Assembly (NCBI GenBank): GCA_029550925.1
Contig: JAKPGL010000130.1
Location: 40,821 to 104,820 of the forward strand
DNA: 64,000 nucleotides
Direction of reading: 5' to 3'
DNA from: Planctomycetota bacterium
GTDB lineage: Bacteria > Planctomycetota > Planctomycetia > Pirellulales > Thermoguttaceae
The position numbers were made by a program, and so were the translations under genes. Each line of letters begins with the position of its first letter. Position 1 is the stretch's first letter. Shown piece after piece: positions 42,977-51,778 of this stretch. The notes beneath the pieces were generated by a model. That model saw only the letters and a list, made by a program, of their open reading frames with translations, had not been told where the DNA came from and searched no databases.

Positions 42977-44191
42977 TTAGGGCCCCGTCGCTGGGGTGGC
43001 AGCGGATGGGCCCTCCGCCCATATCCATATTAAACCCGTCCAAGTGTCGGCGGCGTCCGGTCCGAAGGAGATTTCCACGATTTTTTCCCTGGACGAGCCA
43101 GCCTGGGCGGCCTCTGGTTCAGACGCCCCAGGCCATAAGAACCGACTCCTCCATCGGACGCCCTGCTGCTGCCAAACGCCTAGCTGTCGGCCTCCATGAG
43201 TGCGAAAATAGGTTTCGTAAAAACTCTTCCAGGTTTCCGGCCGAGGAGGGCCTCGAAACAAGGTCAAAGCGGGGCCTTGAATCAGTCCTAAGGAGTACAT
43301 CAATGTACTCTCTGGAGGTATTGGTATGCCTTCCCCCACTCCCTGGGGGCCGCCTCCAACCGAGGAAACCGCTACCAAAGTATATAATGTCCACCGCCCC
43401 TCCCCGCTGGGAATCCCAAAACCCCAGCTTACCACGTTCAGGGGTTGCTGGGCAACCTCCGATTCCGAGGGGGAAGGCAGCGGGGGGGCCTTCTCCCCAG
43501 TTTTTCCTTTTGGATTCTCAGTTTTTGTTGGTAAAGGGATATTTGGTGTTAAGGCAGAAGACGCGGGGAAAGAGGGGTTTTTTTCTTCCTTTCTGGCTGG
43601 CTGGTTTTTTTCCTCAGAGGGGGGGGTAGAGAAATGATCTCTTTCTCGTACCCCCACCACAAGGGGAACGCTCTCATAGAATGCATACACAGCCCATCCC
43701 GTACCCTTGGCAACCGGCGCTCGGTCCTTCAGTCTCTCCAAAAATTGCCGCTGCTGGGCGCTGGGTTCTGGGCCGGAAGTTTGGCAGGCCGCGGTAGCCT
43801 GAGCGCACTCGGTCTTTAGCCGATCGAAGGCCCTTCGGGTGTCCCCTAAAATCACCTGCCGACGAAACTCCCAAGGGGCGTCGCCGAATCGAAATACATG
43901 GACCCGTTCCTCTTCGCCCAGCCCGGCCAAGGGGTCGGTCAGGAAGGCGGCCTTGCCGGACTCTGGAGTCTCTTCATACCACCACCGGAGCACCTGCCGA
44001 CCAAATCCCACACTGGCCGCCGCAATGATCGCACAGAGCAGTCCCCGGGTGGTCCACTGGGCGATCCTCGCCGCCAACCGACCCCATCCCAGCGGTTCCG
44101 CCGACTTTTCAGGGGTTTCCGCACGGGCAACTTCTGTCCGGTCCCCTTTTGGTTCCGTCGGCAGTGGCGGGTGATCCAAAAGATTGGCCAT
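42977..44191 (-). CDS. Single-pass membrane protein of unknown function
   Basis: 404 residues from MANLLDHPP with AAAGGG upstream; an ATG at 44233 is also possible. A charged cytoplasmic head and one membrane helix (GLLCAIIAAASVGFGRQVL) are followed by an extracytoplasmic region with LGEEERVHVFRFGDAPWEF, a Pro/Glu/Lys-rich linker, and a beta-rich C-terminal part with Trp/Gly (WTLYTLVAVSSVGGGPQG, WTGLIWIWAEG). I recognise no family. It is between the giant TPR gene and CpaB on the same strand, suggesting a link to the pilus or the envelope. Confidence 0.75.
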   Translation of the reverse strand: MANLLDHPPLPTEPKGDRTEVARAETPEKSAEPLGWGRLAARIAQWTTRGLLCAIIAAASVGFGRQVLRWWYEETPESGKAAFLTDPLAGLGEEERVHVFRFGDAPWEFRRQVILGDTRRAFDRLKTECAQATAACQTSGPEPSAQQRQFLERLKDRAPVAKGTGWAVYAFYESVPLVVGVRERDHFSTPPSEEKNQPARKEEKNPSFPASSALTPNIPLPTKTENPKGKTGEKAPPLPSPSESEVAQQPLNVVSWGFGIPSGEGRWTLYTLVAVSSVGGGPQGVGEGIPIPPESTLMYSLGLIQGPALTLFRGPPRPETWKSFYETYFRTHGGRQLGVWQQQGVRWRSRFLWPGASEPEAAQAGSSREKIVEISFGPDAADTWTGLIWIWAEGPSAATPATGP

Positions 44192-44252
44192 TTGTTTCGG
44201 CCCTTTCGATCCACGGTCCCACCGGGCCAACACCCGTTGCTATATAGATATT

Positions 44253-47200
44253 CTATCCGCCCAGGGCCTGAATACGCTGTTTGGCCAAGGGGACTTTATC
44301 GCTTTGTGGGTGTTTTTCGAGGAGTTCTTTATATTGGCCGACGGCTTTCTCTTTCATCCCAAGGACTTCAAAGCAACGGGCGGCCTCGTACATGGCGTCG
44401 GCCTGCCATTTCGGATAGCCGTACCCGGCAATGACCCGATAAAAACTCCGGATAGCTTCTTTGTGGTTTTTTTGGTCGAATTGGATTTCGCCGATCATAA
44501 ATTGGGCGCGAGCCGCTATCTCTTGGTTGCCCCCTTGGGCAACGACCGTTTCGTAGATTTTCATGGCTTCGTCGAGTCGGCCCATGTTCTGCAAGGCCCA
44601 GCCCTGTTCATAAAGGGCCTGGGGCAGATACGGGGAATTGGGGTGTTCGGCAGCGCACTGCTTGGCCAGTTGGAGGGCCTGATCCCATTGCTTCAACTGA
44701 GCGGCGGCCTGGGCCGAGTGCAACAGGGCCAATACGGGAAACTCCTTATTGGACGGTTTTTTGACCAGTCCATAGGCGGCGAGGGCTTCTTGCCATTTTT
44801 CTTGTTTAAACAGGCACTCGGCTTCCATGAAGGCGGCGTCGTCGGCCAATTCGCCCTGGGGCCAACCTTGGCGCTGAAAATGGAATGTCTGCGCCGCCTT
44901 GGCAAAGTCGTTCATTCGGAAATACGCCCATCCCAGTTTATAAGAGGCCTTTTCCGCCAGCGGCGAAGTGCCTGCTTTTTGGGCCGAGTTGTAATAGGCG
45001 CCGGCGGCGGCCAAAAAGTCGCCCTGTTGGTAGGCCGATTCCCCTTGGCGAAACAGGGCTTCGGCGGCCAACGGGCTATCAGGATGTTCCTTTGCCAATC
45101 GAGCGAATATCGCCGCCGATTCCTTCTCCTGGCCCGCCGACTGCAACGCCCACGCCCATTCATAGAGCACCTTATCTTTCGCCGAGTAGTTCGGATCGGC
45201 TTGGAGGAGTTTTTCAAAGGCGGCGGCGGCCTCTTGATGGCGTTTAAGCCCTGCCAAGCAAAGCCCCACGGCATACTGGGCGTCCGAGCGTTCGGCGGGC
45301 GTCGGGTTGGCTTGGAAGAGGGCCTGGATGTCTTCCAGAGCAGGAGCAAATTGCCCTTGCTGTTGGCGCGCCAAGCCTCGACCATACCGGGCGCGCACCG
45401 CCAACGGGTCCTGGGGATATTTTTCTAGGAACTGGTTGAAGGCCGCCTCCGCCTCGGCATACTGCCCCGCCATGAGCCGAGACCATCCCAATCCAAATAG
45501 CGCCGCCGAAGCGATCGGCCCCTGAGGTTGTTTCTCGATGGCCTTTTGGTACTCTCCGGCGGCTGGGCCATACTGCTTTTCTGCATAGAGATATTCGCCC
45601 AACCAGTAATGGGCGCGGTCCAGAATTCGGCTTTGGGGAAAATCGGTCAGCAGTTTTTGCAACGTCTGTTTGGCCGCCGGGTGTTTATCGGCCAACCAAT
45701 AGGCGTGGGCCAGGCAGAGGAGGGTTTCATCGGCCTGTCGCCACTGGGGATCGGCCTGGAGGGCGGCTTCCAATGCCTGGATCGCCGGGGCCGGTTGTTT
45801 GAGTTCCAACAGACAGGCCCCCAGGACATACTGCGCCTCGGCCAAAAGGGGCTTCTCTTGAATCTCTCGGACGAGGGGCTGAACCACACCGACGGATTCC
45901 TGGTACTTCTTGGCCAATAAGAGCGTCAACCCATACCGGACCTTCCATAGCAGCGGCGCTTTGGCCCCGGCCTTTGCTAATGCTTGGCTGTAGAACTTTT
46001 CCGCCTCCGCATACTGCTGGAGCTGAAGCTGGCTTTCGGCGGCCAGTTGTAGGACCTCGCCGGCTAACTCGTGTTGGGCGAATCGTTCGGAAAAAGTTTT
46101 TGCATAATTCAAGGCGGCCGGGAAATCGCCCACCTCCACCGCAGTAAAGGCGGCCATATAGAGCGCTTGCGGGGCCACGGTGTGCCGAGGATATTTGGCC
46201 GCCGCTGCCGCATATAACGCCGCCGATTCCTTTCGACGGTTCGGAATTTCATACAGGATGTCGGCCTGGTCCAGGGCCAATTGGGCCGCCCATTCACTTT
46301 GACCGGCCTGGGGCAAGGTCTTTTCCACTAGCGCCAAGGCTTCCGCGGCTTTGCCCTGTTTGAGCAGCGTCCGGGCAAGCCAATGGGCGCTTTCCAGCCC
46401 CGCCTCGCCGCCCACCGAAACCGACTTTTCCAACACCGCTTGCGCCTGAGCATACTGGCCGGCCAGGTAGAAACATCTGCCGCCCAACGCCAACGCCTGG
46501 CCAAGGTATTTCGATTGCGGGAATCGTTCTGGGAACTGCGAATAGAGAGCGGCGGCTTCCGGGTATTTTTTCTGTTGGGCCAACACGGCGGCCTGACGAA
46601 AGACGGCGTAATCGGCCAAAGGGAAATCCTTGGTCTGTGCGGCGGCGGCAAACCACTTTTCCGCCGCCTCGTATTGCCCCTGGGCAAACAGGGTTTCGCC
46701 CCTTCGGAGGGTGATCTCCGGGACCAGCGGGTGCCCTTTGAACCGTTGTAAAAAGAGGTCGTAGGTTTTTCCGGCGGCTTCGTGTTGATCCAACTCTTGT
46801 TGGGCTGCGCCCAAGGCGTATAAGGCGTCCGGAACCAGAGGGTGTTCTGGATAGTTGGCGGTCAGGGTTTGGTAACTTTCGGCGGCCTCTTTCTTTTGCC
46901 CCAAGGCGTAGAAGCATTCGCCGCGATAATAGAGGGCCTCGGCGGCTTGGGGCGATTTCGGATATTGGTCCAGATACCGGCGCAAGGTTTCCGCGGCGGC
47001 TTTGAGGAGTTCTGGTTTGCCGGCCCGGCCTGCCGTGTACTGGGCCAGCCCCAAAAACCGAAGCGACTCTTGGGCGATCTCCGCTTTAGGATGTTTTTGG
47101 AGCACCTGCTCAAAGGCGGCGATCGCCTCGGCGGGTTTCTCGAGCTTCAGATAGCAGACGCCCAGGTAATGCGTCGCCCGATCAGTGCGGGAATCGTTCG

Positions 47201-47498
47201 GATAGGCTTGGAGGAACTTGGTCCATTCTTCGGCGGCCAGGTCGAAAAGCCCGCGGTTTTGCATGGCCACGGCCGCTGCATACTGCCGAGTGGCCAGCTC
47301 CTCTCCGGCGCCTTGAGAGGAAGCCGGCGCCGTCGGCTGGGAAGCCGGCGCCGCCGCTTGAGCGGCCTGGACCTCAAGCCCCTCAAGGAAAAGAGATTCT
47401 GGGAAACCATCTTCCCACAGCGTCCCTGCCGCGCCTAACCAGCCTCCTAACCCAACTACCGCCGATCCTACCAGCCGCCGCCAAAAGGCTGTCTTCAT
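44253..47498 (-). CDS. Very large exported tetratricopeptide repeat protein
   Basis: 1081 residues from MKTAFWRRLVGSAVVGLGGW (AGAGGTG upstream). After the signal peptide and a Pro/Ala linker, the rest is almost wholly TPR/Sel1-like helix pairs, each about 34-40 residues, with the pattern W/LxxLGxxYxxxGxYxxAxxxFxxxLxxxPx (for example LGVCYLKLEKPAEAIAAFEQVLQKHPK split over the pair); I count about 25 repeats. Such periplasmic TPR scaffolds hold multiprotein machines, for example Tad accessory protein TadD or BamD/YbgF-like proteins. Its place just upstream of CpaB suggests a pilus scaffold, an inference. Confidence 0.88.
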   Translation of the reverse strand: MKTAFWRRLVGSAVVGLGGWLGAAGTLWEDGFPESLFLEGLEVQAAQAAAPASQPTAPASSQGAGEELATRQYAAAVAMQNRGLFDLAAEEWTKFLQAYPNDSRTDRATHYLGVCYLKLEKPAEAIAAFEQVLQKHPKAEIAQESLRFLGLAQYTAGRAGKPELLKAAAETLRRYLDQYPKSPQAAEALYYRGECFYALGQKKEAAESYQTLTANYPEHPLVPDALYALGAAQQELDQHEAAGKTYDLFLQRFKGHPLVPEITLRRGETLFAQGQYEAAEKWFAAAAQTKDFPLADYAVFRQAAVLAQQKKYPEAAALYSQFPERFPQSKYLGQALALGGRCFYLAGQYAQAQAVLEKSVSVGGEAGLESAHWLARTLLKQGKAAEALALVEKTLPQAGQSEWAAQLALDQADILYEIPNRRKESAALYAAAAAKYPRHTVAPQALYMAAFTAVEVGDFPAALNYAKTFSERFAQHELAGEVLQLAAESQLQLQQYAEAEKFYSQALAKAGAKAPLLWKVRYGLTLLLAKKYQESVGVVQPLVREIQEKPLLAEAQYVLGACLLELKQPAPAIQALEAALQADPQWRQADETLLCLAHAYWLADKHPAAKQTLQKLLTDFPQSRILDRAHYWLGEYLYAEKQYGPAAGEYQKAIEKQPQGPIASAALFGLGWSRLMAGQYAEAEAAFNQFLEKYPQDPLAVRARYGRGLARQQQGQFAPALEDIQALFQANPTPAERSDAQYAVGLCLAGLKRHQEAAAAFEKLLQADPNYSAKDKVLYEWAWALQSAGQEKESAAIFARLAKEHPDSPLAAEALFRQGESAYQQGDFLAAAGAYYNSAQKAGTSPLAEKASYKLGWAYFRMNDFAKAAQTFHFQRQGWPQGELADDAAFMEAECLFKQEKWQEALAAYGLVKKPSNKEFPVLALLHSAQAAAQLKQWDQALQLAKQCAAEHPNSPYLPQALYEQGWALQNMGRLDEAMKIYETVVAQGGNQEIAARAQFMIGEIQFDQKNHKEAIRSFYRVIAGYGYPKWQADAMYEAARCFEVLGMKEKAVGQYKELLEKHPQSDKVPLAKQRIQALGG

Positions 47499-47786
47499 GG
47501 CACGCACCTCTTCTGCAGAGTTCCGGAACCTATTCCTTATTATTTCCAGTTTCCGCCCCAATTACCAGTTGGCCTGCGGGCCGGTTCCGGAGAATCTTAT
47601 CTAAGAAGAGAAGAGTAGTCCGCTGCTTCCGATGGCCTCCAGCGGGCCACCATTCCCCCCGTCGGGGCCTTTATCCTTGGAGAAGAAAAGCAACGCGCAG
47701 CAAGATCGCTTTTTCCAGGGAAAAAGGGAACCTAGAAAAATGCGATTGGCAGTAGCGGAATGGAAAAAGGGACTTTTTGGTCCGTT

Positions 47787-49316
47787 TTACCCGGCTTGGT
47801 GGATGGGTTGTTTGGCGGGGGATTTTTCCCGACTTTCTCGGCCGATTTCTCGAGAAGGAGGTTCCGTAACGCAACGCCGGGCCGCAGACTCGCCTGCGCA
47901 GGCAGGGAAACAGACCGACGGTTTCGAAGAAGGACCGGGGCCAAGATCGCTTTTAGACGGCGGAAGTAATGGTTCCGCCGCCGCTTGATCCACTCGCACC
48001 CTGGCAGGCTGAGCTTTCGCACGGCGGATACCTCGCCGAGACGAGGGTACGGTTTGCTCTCGTGCAGCAATTCCTCGATACACCACCGCCGTCCCGCCCA
48101 AAAGGACCCCCATCAGCACAAACAAACTGGGATATCCTGGCAGTCCCCACTCTGGAGCGCGATGGAGGACCGTCCCCACTAACGGGGAACCTACCATAGT
48201 CCCTAGATCAAAGGCCGACATGATCAGCATGGTTCCCAAACCCCGATACCGTTCGGGAAACGTTCGACACCCCGTAGCTACCACCGTAGGGAATAGAATG
48301 GCGTGGCCGATCCCATACGTAAAACCCGGCAGCATGAAAGTCCATTCATTCTGCACGAAGAGAAATAGCAATTGGCTGCCGCCAATAATGGCCAAGCCGA
48401 TCAGCACCAGGGGCGTCAGACCGAAGGATTCCGGCCAGCGGCGGGTCAGCACGCGGGTAATGACCGCCGTGATGGAATAGATGGTAAAAAAGGCGCCGAT
48501 TCGGGGAATACCCAGTTCCGCCGCATAGGTAGCTAAAAAGGTGGAGGGCCAACCCAATCCTGCCCCGGCCACGAGAGCCACTCCGAGGATCGCCCCCGGT
48601 TGGTACCGCCGCAATAGATACCCCATCGGCGGCTGCCGATGCCGAACCTGCGGCGGAGGACTCTGGCCGGTGGCCAAGGCGGCAAACAACATCGCCCCCA
48701 GCCCGATCAGTCCCGCCGCCGTAAACAACCGATCGACATGGGCACGGGTCAACTGCTCGGCGCCGCACAACCAATCGCCCACCTGGGCGCCGACCACCAT
48801 CCCCATAAAGCCGGCCGTGCCCAACATGCCGATCATCTCCGCCATCCGTACCACTGGCATCCGGCCAGAGACAAACGTCATGGCCGCCCCAAAAACTCCG
48901 GCCACCGCCAAACAATAAGCCACCCGCAATAGGTAGATCACCGGCGTGTCCGGCCGGGTAAGCCCCAGATGAGCAAAACAGATCACACAGAAGGCCGCCA
49001 GCGAGACCAACCAAATGGCTTTCGGCCCCCGACGGTCGATCCCACTGCCCAAGGTGAGCCGAGCCGTCAGACTCCCGATCATCCCCACCCCAACGATCCA
49101 CCCCAGTTGATATTCGCTGCCGCCCAGAAGCCGGACAAAATCGGCATACCGGTACAGGATCGACACCGCCACGGAGATCAAGAAATTAGAAAGGTAGGCC
49201 AGCCAGAACGCTCGGCCATAGCCTCTTCTCGGCTGCCCCCTTAAAAGATTTATCTGAAGGTCCTCTACGGGAGGGGGTGCTTCCAAGGACCGCTCTTTTT
49301 TCAATAAGACGTTCAT
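47787..49316 (-). CDS. Major facilitator superfamily transporter
   Basis: About 509 residues from MNVLLKKERS. Twelve membrane helices are visible, with the MFS motif A-like loop SGIDRRGPKAIWL between helices 2 and 3 and a second similar motif TRRWPESFGLTPLVL. The helix YGRAFWLAYLSNFLISVAVS starts the first half, and GYLLRRYQPGAILGVALVAG the second. There is a long basic, disordered C-terminal tail of roughly 80 residues (SRRGIRRAKAQPARVRVDQ). The substrate is unknown; the layout resembles sugar or drug transporters. It is a single-gene transcription unit followed by the TPR gene. Confidence 0.88.
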   Translation of the reverse strand: MNVLLKKERSLEAPPPVEDLQINLLRGQPRRGYGRAFWLAYLSNFLISVAVSILYRYADFVRLLGGSEYQLGWIVGVGMIGSLTARLTLGSGIDRRGPKAIWLVSLAAFCVICFAHLGLTRPDTPVIYLLRVAYCLAVAGVFGAAMTFVSGRMPVVRMAEMIGMLGTAGFMGMVVGAQVGDWLCGAEQLTRAHVDRLFTAAGLIGLGAMLFAALATGQSPPPQVRHRQPPMGYLLRRYQPGAILGVALVAGAGLGWPSTFLATYAAELGIPRIGAFFTIYSITAVITRVLTRRWPESFGLTPLVLIGLAIIGGSQLLFLFVQNEWTFMLPGFTYGIGHAILFPTVVATGCRTFPERYRGLGTMLIMSAFDLGTMVGSPLVGTVLHRAPEWGLPGYPSLFVLMGVLLGGTAVVYRGIAAREQTVPSSRRGIRRAKAQPARVRVDQAAAEPLLPPSKSDLGPGPSSKPSVCFPACAGESAARRCVTEPPSREIGRESREKSPAKQPIHQAG

Positions 49317-49448
49317 GGAACCAAAGTCGGCTATCCGGAACAAAAGAATCTGTATTTTACCTCCCCATCCGCCGAGAGGCTAGAGGAGATTTTTCCGGAA
49401 GGACGGAAAAGAACCTCGGACGCTACTCCGGGGGGCCACCGACGCTTT

Positions 49449-50873
49449 CTACTGTTGCACATTGCATTGGGGTATGGCTTTGCGGAACTCGTCAATCCCC
49501 TGGCTGGTGACTTTGGTTCCTTGGACGAAGACCTGCCGGAGTTTTTTAGCCTCTTTCAATTGTTGCAGGCCGGCGTCGGTAATTTGGGTATTTATCAGCC
49601 AAAGGGAGACCAAGTTGGGCATTTTGGCTAAGTGCGCCAACCCGGCATCGGTAATCGGCGTATCGTTGAGCATGAGGGACTGAATCGGGCTTGCCTCGGC
49701 CAGCACCTTGGCGCCCTCGTCATTGAACTGCGTGCTGTTGAGCACCAGATGGGTCAATGTCCCGGCCTCCTGGAGCCTTTGGAAGCCCACGCCTCGGATC
49801 GAAGCACCCGTGAGGTCCACGTTCCTGAGATTTTTGCACTTGGCCAGATGGACCAGATGTTCGTCGGCCAGTTTGGTTTTTTGCAAGCTCAGTTGCATTA
49901 ACTGCGGCAGATCGGCCAGATGCACCAGCCCTGAGCCTTGCACCCCGGTTTCATTGAGCTGCAAATGCATCAGATTAGGAAACCGTTTCAGATGTTCCAG
50001 CCCGGCGTCGGTAATGGCAGTTCGGTTTAGGTTCAACATACGGAGGCTGGGCAACTCTTTGATCTGAGCCAACCCGGCGTCCGTCAGCCGAGTGTCCTCG
50101 AAGACGAGCGTTTGAAGGCGAGAGAGACCGGAAAGATGTTCGAGGGCCTCCGGCTGGAGTTGAAGGCCGCGCAGCACGAGCGCACTCAATTGGGGGCATT
50201 TTCGGAGCACTTTGAGTCCCGGCCCTCGAATCGGGCAATTGCTCACCTGGAGATTCACTAGCGTCGGCATTTCCTCCACGGAAACCAATCCGGCGTCGCT
50301 GACCGGGGCGTTGTCGAGCTGAAGACTCTGCAAGCCGGTCAATTCCCGGAGTAACGAAAGATCATCGCCGCCTTTCCAACCAGGCCCGATCTGCACCAGA
50401 TGGACCACCTGGCCGTTATGATGGACCGTAGCCCCCTGTTGTTGCAGACGGGCGATCAGACGCTGATAAATCCACGTCTTGTGCCACGCCAGCGCGTTCT
50501 GTGCCCGCCAAACCGCCGAGGGATTCGTGGAGGCGGCGATCTGTTTCAAGGCGGCCACCGCGTCGGACTCCAATTTGGGGTCGTCGGAGAAGGCGAATTG
50601 CATGAGCAATTGGATGGCCCGGCTGGTAACTTCCAGATTGCCTTTTTGGGCCGCCTCGACCAACGGGGGAATTGCCGCCGACTTGGCCTCCGTTAAGCCC
50701 CGCATCGCACGCTGTCGGACCTCAAACTGATCGCTGTTTAACTGGGCAATCCATTCGGCCAACGAGGGATTAGGCTGGGCCGATGGCTCGGAACTTGCCT
50801 CCCCTGCCGTCCGTTCCATGAGTATCCCGACGGCCAACAATGCGGCCAAACCTATTTCCCACGCCAGTTTCAT
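49449..50873 (-). CDS. Exported HEAT/leucine-rich repeat protein
   Basis: 474 residues. An N-terminal signal or anchor (LAWEIGLAALLAVGILM) is followed by HEAT-like helical pairs (LNSDQFEVRQRAMRGLTEAK, AAIPPLVEAAQKGNLEV) that begin with the widespread planctomycete DSDSFAVRE-like pattern, and then about twelve LRRs, mostly 24 residues (LTGLQSLQLDNAPVSDAGLV, MLNLNRTAITDAGLEHLKRF). The third TDAGL-type LRR protein in this window. Probably a periplasmic or surface binding scaffold; the ligand is unknown. Confidence 0.86.
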   Translation of the reverse strand: MKLAWEIGLAALLAVGILMERTAGEASSEPSAQPNPSLAEWIAQLNSDQFEVRQRAMRGLTEAKSAAIPPLVEAAQKGNLEVTSRAIQLLMQFAFSDDPKLESDAVAALKQIAASTNPSAVWRAQNALAWHKTWIYQRLIARLQQQGATVHHNGQVVHLVQIGPGWKGGDDLSLLRELTGLQSLQLDNAPVSDAGLVSVEEMPTLVNLQVSNCPIRGPGLKVLRKCPQLSALVLRGLQLQPEALEHLSGLSRLQTLVFEDTRLTDAGLAQIKELPSLRMLNLNRTAITDAGLEHLKRFPNLMHLQLNETGVQGSGLVHLADLPQLMQLSLQKTKLADEHLVHLAKCKNLRNVDLTGASIRGVGFQRLQEAGTLTHLVLNSTQFNDEGAKVLAEASPIQSLMLNDTPITDAGLAHLAKMPNLVSLWLINTQITDAGLQQLKEAKKLRQVFVQGTKVTSQGIDEFRKAIPQCNVQQ

Positions 50874-51361
50874 GCCCTTTCCCCTGACACATCAGCCATG
50901 GTGGTCTTGGCCCCTGGGAACCTTTCTATCCTTTCTATTGTCTTCCGGACCCTACTGCTTCGCAAGGAATTTCAAAAGCTTTTTCTCACCCCAGACCTCA
51001 ATCCCCCAAAATAGGCGGGATCACCCCAACTAAAGGAGAATCGCACTCTCCTGGACGACCTTTGTATGGAACGCCCTCTTAGATCGAACGCCGCCTGTCA
51101 GACGATAAGAGATGGTCTCCCCGCAGTACGCAAGCCAGTCGAACGGACTGGGTTCCAAGCCCAGTATTCTCTTCCCGCAAGGACGAATATCGTGGGAACT
51201 CTTGTAAGAAAGAAAAATCCATTTTAAACTATTTTGAGAGCTTTCCTCAGGTAGAACCTATCGTCCAGAAAGATAATTTGGGAAAAATGGGATTTTTGGG
51301 AAAATTGGATAAAATAAATTCTTGGTGAACTTTTTTCCATAGAAATCACTCAAGGTGTACA
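50874..51361. other. Gene-free stretch with small hairpins
   Basis: About 490 bases. Seen are CTGGG/CCCAG hairpin at 51148-51164 and an A/T-rich zone from about 51210 to 51360 that should include the promoter for the small zinc-ribbon gene and that differs clearly in base composition from its surroundings. No convincing protein-coding frame and no tRNA cloverleaf was found. Confidence 0.35.
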
Positions 51362-51511
51362 ATGAGGACTAGACCACGCACGAAGTTTGTCAAAAAACTC
51401 AAGGATCGCAGGTGCCCCAAATGTGGGACTAAACTCCACCCGGCACGTAAACGGTGTAAACGTTGCGCCGCCCTTACTGGCCGACCTAAAAAGAGCATAA
51501 AAAAACATTAA
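51362..51511 (+). CDS. Small basic zinc-ribbon protein
   Basis: A 49-residue protein, MRTRPRTKFVKKLKDRR followed by CPKCG, an 8-residue basic stretch and CKRC, then GRPKKSIKKH. Two CxxC knuckles spaced about 11 residues form a zinc ribbon; the net charge is very high and positive, as in small ribosome-associated or nucleic-acid-binding proteins. AAGGTG lies upstream of the ATG at a suitable distance. Similar short ribbon proteins are conserved in some planctomycetes as far as I recall. It is too short to be found by length alone. Confidence 0.6.
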   Translation: MRTRPRTKFVKKLKDRRCPKCGTKLHPARKRCKRCAALTGRPKKSIKKH

Positions 51512-51778
51512 CCAATCCGCCACGATCGGGCTGTGGTTGCCTCTTTGCAAGATTGGAACCGATCAGGCAGGGAGTGCGCCGTCCCGAGTCGGCGACGGGG
51601 AAGGCGTTCCGTACACGACGATTTCCGCAGATTTCCGCCTGTTCGACGAGGACGCCGACAGATCGAGAAGAATCACGCGCCGTCGGCTACGGAGGGGATG
51701 CCGAGGAACCTTTTGGGGGAAAGGATAGACGGCGGAGGTGTTCGCTTGCTGGCCGGGTAAGCTGCAAAGGGGAAAACT

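Noticed and set aside
51148-51164. tRNA T-arm-like CTGGGTTCCAAGCCCAG
   Set aside because: No acceptor, D or anticodon arms can be paired around it; simple hairpin only.
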